DNA of 64,000 bases from Streptomyces smaragdinus (GTDB lineage: Bacteria; Actinomycetota; Actinomycetes; Streptomycetales; Streptomycetaceae): NCBI RefSeq assembly GCF_009604385.1, contig NZ_WEGJ01000004.1, forward strand, positions 186,001 through 250,000, written 5' to 3'. Under the pieces are notes generated by a model. The model was not told the origin of the DNA. It saw only the letters and a program-made list of their open reading frames with translations, and did not search any database. The position numbers were made by a program, and so were the translations under genes. Positions within the stretch are counted from its first letter, which is position 1, and each line of letters starts with the position of its first letter. Positions 26,071 to 34,094 of the stretch are shown here, piece by piece.

Positions 26071-27891
26071 TCACACCGTGACGTCCGCGGTCCCCCGGGT
26101 GCGGGCGTCGCGGCGGACCAGCGCGGCGTAGCGGCCGCCGGCGGCGAGGAGTTCGTCGTGGGTGCCGAGTTCGGCGACGCGGCCGCCGTCGAGTACGGCG
26201 ATCTGGTCGGCGTCGCGGATCGTGGAGAGCCGGTGGGCGATGGTGATCGTCGTACGGCCCGCGGACAGCGTGTCCATGGCCTGCTGCACGGCGTGCTCGG
26301 TGCGGGTGTCCAGGGCGCTGGTGGCCTCGTCGAGGATCAGCACCGGCGGGTCGCGCAGGATCGTCCGGGCGATGGCCAGGCGCTGCTTCTCGCCGCCGGA
26401 GAAGCGGTAGCCGCGCTCGCCGACGAGGGTGTCGTAGCCGTCGGGCAGGGACGCGATGTGGTCGTGGATCTGCGCGGCCCGGGCCGCCTCCTCGAGCTCG
26501 GCGTCGGTGGCGCCGGGCTTGGCGAAGCGCAGGTTGTCGGCCACGGAGGCGTGGAAGAGGTACGTCTCCTGGGAGACCACGCCGACCGTCCGCGCGAGGG
26601 TGTCGAAGTCGAGGTCGCGGACGTCGGCGCCGTCGATGGTGACGCGTCCGGCGGTCACGTCGTACAGCCGCGGCACCAGATAGCTCAGCGTGGTCTTGCC
26701 GGAGCCGGTGGGGCCGACGACGGCGAGGCTGGAGCCGGCCGGGACGGTGAGGTCGATGCCGGAGAGGGTGTCGGCGCCGGCATCGGCGTCGTAACGGAAG
26801 CCGACCCCGGACAGCGCGACGTCGCCGCGGACCTTGTCGAGCCGTACCGGATGCTCGGGCTCGTCGATGTCGACGGGCAGGTCCAGGTACTCGAAGATCC
26901 GCTGGAAGAGCGCGAGGGACGTCTGCACCTGCACGCCGGTGGACAGCAGACCGATCGTCGGACGGAACAGGCCCTGCTGGAGGGAGACGAACGCGACCAC
27001 GGTGCCCAGCGAGATGTCGGGTCCGCCGCCGGCCATCGCCAGTCCCGCGGCCCAGTAGATGACGGCCGGCATGGCGGCCATCACCACGCCGATCGTGGCC
27101 ATCCGCCAGCGTCCGGCCATGTTGGAGCGCACCTCGAGGCCGACGAGGCGCTCGGACTCGGTGGCGAAGTCCGCGGTCAGCGAGTCGGAGCGGCCCATCG
27201 TCCGGCCCAGCAGGATGCCGCTGACGCTCAGCGACTCGGTGACCTGGGCGGCCAGCTGGGCCATCTGCTTCTGGCGCTGCGAGGCTATGCGCTTGCGTTC
27301 GCGGCCGACCTTGCGGCTGACGCCGACGAACAGCGGGAGGAGCAGCAGGGAGACGAGGGTGAGCCGCCAGTCGAGGGCGAGCATCGCGACGACGGTGGCG
27401 ACGACGCTGGTCGCGTTGGACACGATGGACGTCGCGGTGGAGGTGACGGTGGCCTGCATACCGCCGATGTCGTTGGCGATGCGGGACTGCACCTCGCCGG
27501 TGCGGGTGCGGGTGAAGAACGCCAGCGGCATGCGCTGCAGCCGGGCGTAGACACCGGTGCGCAGATCGTGCATGACGCGCTGGCCGACGGTGGTGGAGAT
27601 GAGGGTCTGCAGGACGCCGAAGACGCCGCTGAGCACGGCGACGGCCAGCATGCCGAGCGCGAGCAGGGTCAGCAGGCCCGTACGGCCCTGCGGGATCGCG
27701 GTGTCCAGGGCCTCGCGGAGCAGGAACGGCGAGGCGACGGAGACCAGGGACGAGGCGGCCACCAGCAGGCCGACGATCGCCAGCCGTCCGCGATACGGGC
27801 GGAACAGGCGCAGGATGCGGCGGACCTGGGCGGGCTTCTCGGGGTCGGGGGGCGGGGGCGTCCATTCGGGAAGGTCACGGGGGTGCGGCAT
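26071..27891 (-). CDS. ABC exporter (TMD-NBD, multidrug type)
   Basis: 606-aa half-transporter with an N-terminal six-helix membrane domain (about 25-320) and an NBD. NBD motifs are complete: Walker A GPTGSGKTT, Q-loop VVSQETYLF, signature FSGGEKQRLAIAR, Walker B VLILDEATSALD, H-loop IAHRL. It probably works as a homodimer exporting lipophilic compounds. GTAGGAGGCCC precedes the ATG. It is divergent from a MarR regulator whose operator-like palindrome lies between them, so it is likely repressed by MarR. Confidence 0.92.
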   Translation of the reverse strand: MPHPRDLPEWTPPPPDPEKPAQVRRILRLFRPYRGRLAIVGLLVAASSLVSVASPFLLREALDTAIPQGRTGLLTLLALGMLAVAVLSGVFGVLQTLISTTVGQRVMHDLRTGVYARLQRMPLAFFTRTRTGEVQSRIANDIGGMQATVTSTATSIVSNATSVVATVVAMLALDWRLTLVSLLLLPLFVGVSRKVGRERKRIASQRQKQMAQLAAQVTESLSVSGILLGRTMGRSDSLTADFATESERLVGLEVRSNMAGRWRMATIGVVMAAMPAVIYWAAGLAMAGGGPDISLGTVVAFVSLQQGLFRPTIGLLSTGVQVQTSLALFQRIFEYLDLPVDIDEPEHPVRLDKVRGDVALSGVGFRYDADAGADTLSGIDLTVPAGSSLAVVGPTGSGKTTLSYLVPRLYDVTAGRVTIDGADVRDLDFDTLARTVGVVSQETYLFHASVADNLRFAKPGATDAELEEAARAAQIHDHIASLPDGYDTLVGERGYRFSGGEKQRLAIARTILRDPPVLILDEATSALDTRTEHAVQQAMDTLSAGRTTITIAHRLSTIRDADQIAVLDGGRVAELGTHDELLAAGGRYAALVRRDARTRGTADVTV

Positions 27892-27952
27892 GGGCCTCCT
27901 ACGGGCGGGGTCGGATACAAAGAGCCTAGCTCACTGTTACCTATACTCACAA

Positions 27953-27975
27953 TGAGCATGATCCTGATATGCTCA
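27953..27975. promoter_or_regulatory. MarR-type operator between ABC exporter and marR genes
   Basis: TGAGCAT-N9-ATGCTCA, perfect 7-bp arms. It overlaps TATGCT (27968-27973), the predicted -10 of the marR gene, and is placed for autoregulation as well as control of the divergent exporter. Confidence 0.65.
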
Positions 27976-27979
27976 ACGC

Positions 27980-28447
27980 ATGTCCAGGCCCGTTTCTTCC
28001 GAGCCCGCCGAGTCCTCCGACCGGCTCGCCGAGCAGCTGCTGCGGCTGACCCGCCGGCTGCATCACGCGCAGAAGGCCGCCTTCCGGCCGCTGGGCCTGA
28101 CCCCGGCCCAGTCCCGGCTGCTGCGTACCGTCGGCGCGCACGGCCGGCACGGGGAGGCGCCGCGGATGGCCGACCTGGCGCGGCAGCTGGAGGTCGTGCC
28201 GCGCGCGGTGACCACGCTGGTCGACGCGCTGGAGGAGCGCGGCGCCGTCCGCCGGGCGCAGGACCCGGACAACCGCCGGGTGGTGCTGATCGAGCTCACC
28301 GACGAGGGGCACGCGATTCTGGGCAGACTCCGACAAGCCCGGCAGTCGGCGGCCGAGGGAATCCTCGAGGGCCTGACGCAGGAGCAGCGCGTCCAGCTGG
28401 GGGGACTACTCTCCACCTTGGTCGACGAACCGGAGAACGGCTCCTAG
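27980..28447 (+). CDS. MarR-family transcriptional regulator
   Basis: 155 aa, winged-helix MarR fold: LTPAQSRLLRTVG, MADLARQLEVVPRAVTTLVDALEERG recognition region and the wing RRAQDPDNRRVVLIELT. The ATG lies only 6 bases after a TATGCT -10 box with no ribosome site, so the mRNA is probably leaderless. It is divergent from the ABC exporter and shares a palindromic operator with it. Confidence 0.92.
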   Translation: MSRPVSSEPAESSDRLAEQLLRLTRRLHHAQKAAFRPLGLTPAQSRLLRTVGAHGRHGEAPRMADLARQLEVVPRAVTTLVDALEERGAVRRAQDPDNRRVVLIELTDEGHAILGRLRQARQSAAEGILEGLTQEQRVQLGGLLSTLVDEPENGS

Positions 28448-28521
28448 CCCCTCCGTACGCCGGCCCCGCACGACCGCACCGACGCGCCGTGCCGGCGTAC
28501 CAGCTGAGGAGGCCCCGCCCC

Positions 28522-31446
28522 ATGCCGCTTCTCGAGCCCGCACCCGGCGCACTCCGCCCCGCCGCCGTCGCGAGCCCGGCGCCCGACCGGGTGGCCGACT
28601 CCCTGGCGGACGGCACCCCGGAGCCGCTGCGGTCGGAGCTCGTCGCCCTGCTGGGCGAGGACAAGGTGCTGTGGCGGATCTCGGACCTCGTCCGGTACGC
28701 CTCGGACGCCAGCCCGTACCGCTTCCTGCCGCGCGCGGTGGTGCTGGCCGAGGACCGCGGCGACATCGCGAAGATCTTCCGCTACGCCCACCGCAACAAC
28801 CGCAAGCTGGTCTTCCGCTCCGCCGGCACCTCGCTGAACGGCCAGGCGCAGGGCGAGGACATCCTGGTCGACGTCAAGCGGCACTGGGCGGGCATCGAGG
28901 TCCTGGACGACGGCGCCCGGGCCCGTATCCGGCCCGGTACGACGGTCATGCGGGCGAACGTCACCCTCGCCCGGTACGGCCGCGTCCTGGGCCCCGACCC
29001 GGCCAGCGCCATCGCCTGCACCCTGGGCGGGGTGGTCGCCAACAACGCCTCGGGGATGACGGCCGGCACCACCCGCAACTCGTACCGCACCCTCGCCTCG
29101 CTCACGCTCGTCCTGCCGTCCGGCACCGTCGTGGACACCGCCGCCCCCGACGCGGACGAACGCCTCGCGGCCGCCGAGCCGCAGCTGTGCGCGGGGCTGC
29201 TCGCGCTGAAGGCCGAGATCGAGGCGGACGCGGAGCTCACGGCCCGGATCCGCGCCAAGTACGAGATCAAGAACACCAACGGCTACCGCCTCGACGCCTT
29301 CCTGGACGCCGCGACCCCCGTCGGCATCCTGCGCGGACTGATGGTGGGCTCCGAGGGGACCCTCGGCTTCATCGCCGAGACGGTCTTCGACACCCTCCCC
29401 CTGCTGCGGGCGACGTCCACCGCGCTGCTGTTCTTCCCCACGCTGAGCGCCGCCGCTGCCGCCGTACCGCTGTTCAACGACAGCGGCGCGACCGCGGTGG
29501 AGCTGATGGACGGCAACACGCTGCGCGCCTCCGTCAGCGTCTCGGGCGTGCCGGCGGACTGGGCGCGGCTGCCGAAGGAGACCACCGCGCTGCTGGTGGA
29601 GTACCGGGCGCCGGACGAGGCCACGCTCCAGGGGTACGAGAAGACCGCCGGGGAGCTCCTCGCCGGCCTCGACCTCGTCGCCCCCGTCGAGTCCGTCACC
29701 AACGCCTTCACCCGGGACGCCGGGCGGATCGGCTCGTACTGGAAGGCCCGCAAGGCCTTCGTCACCGCCGTCGGCGGCTCCCGCCCGGCCGGTACGACCC
29801 TCATCACGGAGGACTTCGCCGTACCGCCCCCGCGGCTCGCGGAAGCCTGCACGGAGCTGCTGGAGCTGCAGGCCAGACATGGTTTCGACGCGGCGGTCGC
29901 CGGGCACGCGGCGCACGGCAACCTGCACTTCCTGCTCGCCTTCGACGCAGGCAAGGCGGCGGACGTCGAGCGGTACGCGGCGTTCATGGACGACTTCTGC
30001 GCGCTCACCGTGGAGCGCTTCGACGGCTCGCTGAAGGCGGAGCACGCCACCGGACGCAACATCGCGCCGTTCCTGGAGCTGGAGTGGGGCGAGCGGGCCA
30101 CCGAGCTGATGTGGCGGATCAAGGAGCTCGTCGACCCGCACGGCGTCCTCGCCCCGCGGGTACTGCTCGACCGGGATCCGCAGGCCCATCTGCGGGGGCT
30201 GAAGACGATCCCGAAGGTGGAGCTGATCGCCGACCCGTGCATCGAGTGCGGCTTCTGCGAACCCACCTGCCCCAGCGGTGATCTGACCACCACCCCCCGC
30301 CAGCGCATCGTGCTGCGCCGGGAGATGATGCGCCAGGACCCCGACTCGGCGGTGAACGACGGGCTGCTGGAGTCCTTCGGCTACGACGCGGTCGACACCT
30401 GCGCCGGCGACTCGACGTGCAAGCTGGCCTGCCCGGTGGGCATCGACACCGGACAGCTGATGAAGGACTTCCGCCACCAGCGGCACTCCCCGCGCGAGGA
30501 GCGCGTCGCACGGGCCACCGCCCGGCACTTCAAGGCCACCGAACGCGCCACCCGGCTGGCGGTCGCCGCCGCCGACAGGATCGGCGACCGGCTGCTGACC
30601 TCCGCGACGGGCCTGGCCCGCAAGGCCGTACGCCCCGACCTGGTCCCGCAGTGGCTCCCGGAGATCCCCGGCGCCGCCGCCCGCACCCTCCCCCGCACCC
30701 GCCGCACGGACGCGGCCGCCGTGTACTACCCGGCGTGCGTCAACCGCATCTTCGGCGAGCCCGGGGGTCATACGGGCCCCAGCCTCCCGCAGGCCGTCGT
30801 CGCCGTGTCGGCGCGCGCCGGGAAGCCGGTGTGGATCCCCGACGACGTCGCCGGCACCTGCTGTTCGACCATCTGGCACTCCAAGGGCTACGAGGACGGC
30901 ACCCGGCTGATGGCCAACCGGATCGTCGAGGCCGCCTGGGGCTGGACCGCCGGGGGACGCCTGCCGCTGGTCGTGGACGCCTCCTCGTGCACCCTGGGCA
31001 TCGCCCACGAGGTCGTGCCGTACCTCACCGACGACAACCGCGAGCTGCACGCCGAGCTCACCGTGGTGGACTCGATCGTCTGGGCCGCCGACGAGCTGCT
31101 GCCGCATCTGGAGATCCTGCGCACCGCCGGCTCCGCCGTCGTCCATCCGACCTGCTCCATGCGGCATCTGGGCGACGAGGGTCATCTCACGGCGCTGGCG
31201 CGGGCGGTGGCCGACGAGGTGGTGGTGCCGGACGACGCCGGCTGCTGCGCCTTCGCCGGGGACCGCGGCATGCTGCACGAGGAGCTCACGGCGTCCGCGA
31301 CGGCCCGGGAGGCGGCCGAGGTCACGGCCCGGGAGTTCGACGCGCATCTGTCGGCGAACCGGATGTGCGAGATCGGCATGGACCGGGCGACGGGGCGCAG
31401 TTACCACTCGGCGCTGCTCGAGCTGGAGCGGGCGACCCGTCCCTGA
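28522..31446 (+). CDS. FAD-linked oxidase / Fe-S protein fusion (D-lactate dehydrogenase-like)
   Basis: 974-aa fusion. Residues about 30-560 form a GlcD/D-LDH-type flavoprotein: FRSAGTSLNGQAQG in the FAD (PP-loop) region, LGGVVANNASGM, and HAAHGNLHF near the C-terminal flavin site. Then come two 4Fe-4S ferredoxin motifs, CIECGFCEPTCPSGD and CAGDSTCKLACPVG, and a CCG/GlpC-like domain (YYPACVN, AGTCCSTIW, HPTCSMRHLG, DAGCCAFAGD). It probably oxidises D-lactate or a related 2-hydroxy acid and passes electrons to quinone. GAGGAGG precedes the ATG. Its stop directly abuts the convergent next gene. Confidence 0.88.
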   Translation: MPLLEPAPGALRPAAVASPAPDRVADSLADGTPEPLRSELVALLGEDKVLWRISDLVRYASDASPYRFLPRAVVLAEDRGDIAKIFRYAHRNNRKLVFRSAGTSLNGQAQGEDILVDVKRHWAGIEVLDDGARARIRPGTTVMRANVTLARYGRVLGPDPASAIACTLGGVVANNASGMTAGTTRNSYRTLASLTLVLPSGTVVDTAAPDADERLAAAEPQLCAGLLALKAEIEADAELTARIRAKYEIKNTNGYRLDAFLDAATPVGILRGLMVGSEGTLGFIAETVFDTLPLLRATSTALLFFPTLSAAAAAVPLFNDSGATAVELMDGNTLRASVSVSGVPADWARLPKETTALLVEYRAPDEATLQGYEKTAGELLAGLDLVAPVESVTNAFTRDAGRIGSYWKARKAFVTAVGGSRPAGTTLITEDFAVPPPRLAEACTELLELQARHGFDAAVAGHAAHGNLHFLLAFDAGKAADVERYAAFMDDFCALTVERFDGSLKAEHATGRNIAPFLELEWGERATELMWRIKELVDPHGVLAPRVLLDRDPQAHLRGLKTIPKVELIADPCIECGFCEPTCPSGDLTTTPRQRIVLRREMMRQDPDSAVNDGLLESFGYDAVDTCAGDSTCKLACPVGIDTGQLMKDFRHQRHSPREERVARATARHFKATERATRLAVAAADRIGDRLLTSATGLARKAVRPDLVPQWLPEIPGAAARTLPRTRRTDAAAVYYPACVNRIFGEPGGHTGPSLPQAVVAVSARAGKPVWIPDDVAGTCCSTIWHSKGYEDGTRLMANRIVEAAWGWTAGGRLPLVVDASSCTLGIAHEVVPYLTDDNRELHAELTVVDSIVWAADELLPHLEILRTAGSAVVHPTCSMRHLGDEGHLTALARAVADEVVVPDDAGCCAFAGDRGMLHEELTASATAREAAEVTAREFDAHLSANRMCEIGMDRATGRSYHSALLELERATRP

Positions 31447-32178
31447 TCAGCCCTTCGCCAGCGTCGCCCGGTCGCCCATCACGATCACCGGGTGCCTGGC
31501 GGGGTCGAGGGTGCGCAGCAGGGTGCGCATCGCGGTCTTCGGCAGGCTGACGCAGCCGGAGGTGCCGCTGCCGTGGTCGAGGTGCAGCCAGATGCCGCCG
31601 CCCCTGGCCCGGCCCAGCGGGCGGGTCGGGTCCAGGGGGGAGGTGCCCTTGACGCGGTTGTAGTCGATGGCGATGACCAGGTCGAAATCGTGCTGGTACG
31701 CCGGTTTCCACCAGCTCGGGGCCCTGAAGAGCGTGGAGCGGGTGTAGGGCAGCCTGACGCCGGGGGAAGAGAGGACGCCGCCGGCGTCGGAGAGCGTGAA
31801 CACGCCTACGGGGCTGCGTTTGTCGCCCTCGTGGTGGTCGGGAGTCCAGCCCCTGCGGCCGTTGTGGGCGGGCCAGGTGGCGGTGCGGTGCCATGCGGTG
31901 CCGCTGCGGGTGTAGAGGGCCACGGTGGCGTCCGGGGCGCTGCGGGAGGTTCCGTAGACGGTGACGACCTGGGTGCTGTGGGCGGGGATCTTCCGCTGCA
32001 GGGCGCCGAGGCCGGGGATGCGGGTGGGGTCGGGCTTCTTCGAGGCGCCGGGGGCGGCGTGGGGCTCCTGCGGCCCGTTCGGCCCGCTCGGCCCGCTCTC
32101 GCCGGCCGAGCAGCCGGCGAGCAGGGCGGCGGCGAGGACGGCTCCGGCAGCACGACGTGGTATCCGCATGCCGTCCAT
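31447..32178 (-). CDS. L,D-transpeptidase (YkuD) lipoprotein
   Basis: 243 aa. The lipoprotein signal ends in LLAGC near residue 25, followed by a Gly/Ser/Pro-rich linker. The C-terminal YkuD domain holds the catalytic motif HxxxxxxSGCVS (HLDHGSGTSGCVSLP). It would sit on the outer membrane face and make or edit 3-3 peptidoglycan crosslinks, or act as a carboxypeptidase-like homologue. Two start codons (32178, 32169) are possible; 32178 is used. Its stop codon directly adjoins the stop of the convergent FAD/Fe-S gene. Confidence 0.85.
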   Translation of the reverse strand: MDGMRIPRRAAGAVLAAALLAGCSAGESGPSGPNGPQEPHAAPGASKKPDPTRIPGLGALQRKIPAHSTQVVTVYGTSRSAPDATVALYTRSGTAWHRTATWPAHNGRRGWTPDHHEGDKRSPVGVFTLSDAGGVLSSPGVRLPYTRSTLFRAPSWWKPAYQHDFDLVIAIDYNRVKGTSPLDPTRPLGRARGGGIWLHLDHGSGTSGCVSLPKTAMRTLLRTLDPARHPVIVMGDRATLAKG

Positions 32179-32306
32179 GGTGACAGCCCGTCCGCGCCCG
32201 GCGTCGGCGCGATCCTCGCGAACGGCGGGAAAAGCAGTTGTCCGGGGCGGACGAATTCGGTCAGTGTTGCTCGGTTGCCTTCCCCCCCGCGAGCCCAAGG
32301 GACGCC

Positions 32307-34094
32307 ATGCGACTACGCGATCTTCCGTATCCGGATCCCGGCGATCCCGATGTCCGGTCCGGACTCCGGTTCCTGGTCTGGCTGGGGCGCCGGCAGGTGG
32401 GCGGACAAGTCGCCTCGCTGCTGTGGGGTCTGGTGTGGATGCTGCCGATCGGCGCCCTGCCGGTGCCGCTCGGGATGGCCGTCCAGGCCGTCGTGGACCG
32501 CGACGGCGGGGCGCTGGTCTTCGCCGGGCTGCTGCTGCTCGGGCTCGGTGTGCTGCTCGCGCTGGGCGACAGCATGATCCACCGGGCGGCCGTCACCAAC
32601 TGGATCACCAACGCCGCCCGGGTGCAGCAGCTTCTCGCCCGCAAGGCCGCGGAGCTCGGCTCGGTGCTCACCCGGCGGGTGGCGGCCGGCGAGGTCGTGG
32701 CCGTGTCGACCGGTGACGTGGAGAAGATCGGCTGGTTCGTCGAGGCGTTCTCACGCTGTACGGCGGCGTTCGTGACCGCCTTCGTGGTGGTGGGCGGCGT
32801 GGTGGTGTACTCCCCCGAGCTGGGTCTGATCGTCGCCGTCGCGCTGCCGCTGGTGGCGCTCGCGCCGCTGCCGCTGCTGCCGCGGGCGACCCGGCGGGCC
32901 GACGAGCAGCGCACCCGGGCCGGCAAGGCGACCGAGCTGGCCTCCGACACCGTGGCGGGCCTGCGGGTGCTGCGCGGCATCGGCGGCGAGGAGCTGTTCC
33001 TGGCGCGCTACCAGGCCTCCTCCCAGGAGGTGCGCCGGGCCGCGGTGCGCAGCGCCCGGATGTGGGCGCTGATCTCCGCGGTGCAGGTGGTGCTGCCGGG
33101 ACTGATGCTGATCGGCGTGGTGTGGCACGGCGTCGGACTGGCCCGCGACGGCGCGATCGGGGTGGGCGAACTGGTCACCGTGTACGGCGCGGTGAGCTTC
33201 CTGCTCTTCCCGCTGCGGCACTTCGAGGAGATCGCGATGGCGTACTCCTTCTCCAAGCCGTCCGCCGAGCGGGCGGCACGGGTACTGCGGCTGTCGCGTA
33301 CGACGTCGGGCAGCGCGGACGCCCCGGCCGGCGGGGACCTCACCGATCCGGCGACCGGGCTGCTGGCGCCCGCCGGGATGCTGACCGCCGTGGTGTGCGG
33401 CGACCCGGACGAGGCGGGCAGGCTGGCCGACCGGCTGGGCGGACACCCGCCGGATCCGGACGGCTCGCCCTCGGCCCGGCTCGCCGGGGTGGCGCTGGAC
33501 GAGCTGGCGCTGGGCGACGCGCGGCGGCTGGTGCTGGTCCAGGACAAGGACCCGGTGCTGCTCTCCGGCACGCTGGCGGAGCTGCTCGACGTGCCGTCGT
33601 CCGGGGCCGTCGGGCCGAAGGAGGCGCTGGAGGCGGCGCAGTGCGGTGACGTGCTGGAGTCGCTGGCGCAGGCGTCGGTGGACGAGTCCGGGGACCCGAT
33701 GCGTACGCCCGTCACCGAACGCGGCCGGTCGCTCTCCGGCGGCCAGCGGCAGCGGCTGGCGCTGGCCCGGTCGCTGGTCGCGGACCCGCCGGTGCTGGTG
33801 CTGGACGAGCCGACGAGCGCCGTCGACTCGCACACCGAGGCCCGGATCGCCGCCGGCCTCGGGCGGATCCGCGCCGGGCGCACCACCGTGGTACTCAGCT
33901 CCAGTCCGCTGCTGCTGGACCGCGCCGAACGGGTGGTGTTCCTGTCCGGCGGCACGGTGGCCGCGGTCGGTGTGCACCGTGAACTGCTGCACACCGTCCC
34001 GGAGTACCGCGCCACGGTGACCCGGGAATCCGGGGAGGACACCGCCGTCCGGCCGGCGGCGGTGCGGCTCGAGACCGTCGAGGAGTCCGCATGA
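32307..34094 (+). CDS. ABC exporter subunit 1, degenerate ATP site
   Basis: 595-aa TMD-NBD protein. The membrane domain (about 20-320) is normal. In the NBD the Walker A loop is missing: the expected GxxGxGKS/T position reads VVCGDPDEAGRL. The H-loop His is also gone (TTVVLSSSP). The signature LSGGQRQRLALAR and Walker B VLVLDEPTSAVD are intact. It therefore cannot bind ATP normally at its own Walker A but can complete the site of its partner. AAGGGA precedes the ATG, and the stop overlaps the start of subunit 2 (ATGA). Substrate unknown. Confidence 0.88.
   Translation: MRLRDLPYPDPGDPDVRSGLRFLVWLGRRQVGGQVASLLWGLVWMLPIGALPVPLGMAVQAVVDRDGGALVFAGLLLLGLGVLLALGDSMIHRAAVTNWITNAARVQQLLARKAAELGSVLTRRVAAGEVVAVSTGDVEKIGWFVEAFSRCTAAFVTAFVVVGGVVVYSPELGLIVAVALPLVALAPLPLLPRATRRADEQRTRAGKATELASDTVAGLRVLRGIGGEELFLARYQASSQEVRRAAVRSARMWALISAVQVVLPGLMLIGVVWHGVGLARDGAIGVGELVTVYGAVSFLLFPLRHFEEIAMAYSFSKPSAERAARVLRLSRTTSGSADAPAGGDLTDPATGLLAPAGMLTAVVCGDPDEAGRLADRLGGHPPDPDGSPSARLAGVALDELALGDARRLVLVQDKDPVLLSGTLAELLDVPSSGAVGPKEALEAAQCGDVLESLAQASVDESGDPMRTPVTERGRSLSGGQRQRLALARSLVADPPVLVLDEPTSAVDSHTEARIAAGLGRIRAGRTTVVLSSSPLLLDRAERVVFLSGGTVAAVGVHRELLHTVPEYRATVTRESGEDTAVRPAAVRLETVEESA

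Noticed and set aside
26158..28521. Long open frame upstream of the D-lactate dehydrogenase-like ATG
   Set aside because: It is the antisense shadow of the ABC exporter and MarR region in GC-biased DNA. The real start is the ATG at 28522 with GAGGAGG, and the translation before it has no family features.
32307..34094. Frameshift explaining the missing Walker A in ABC subunit 1
   Set aside because: The frame stays coherent, with Walker B, signature and C-terminal NBD in place, and the partner gene has the complementary defect, so loss by evolution is more likely than sequencing error.
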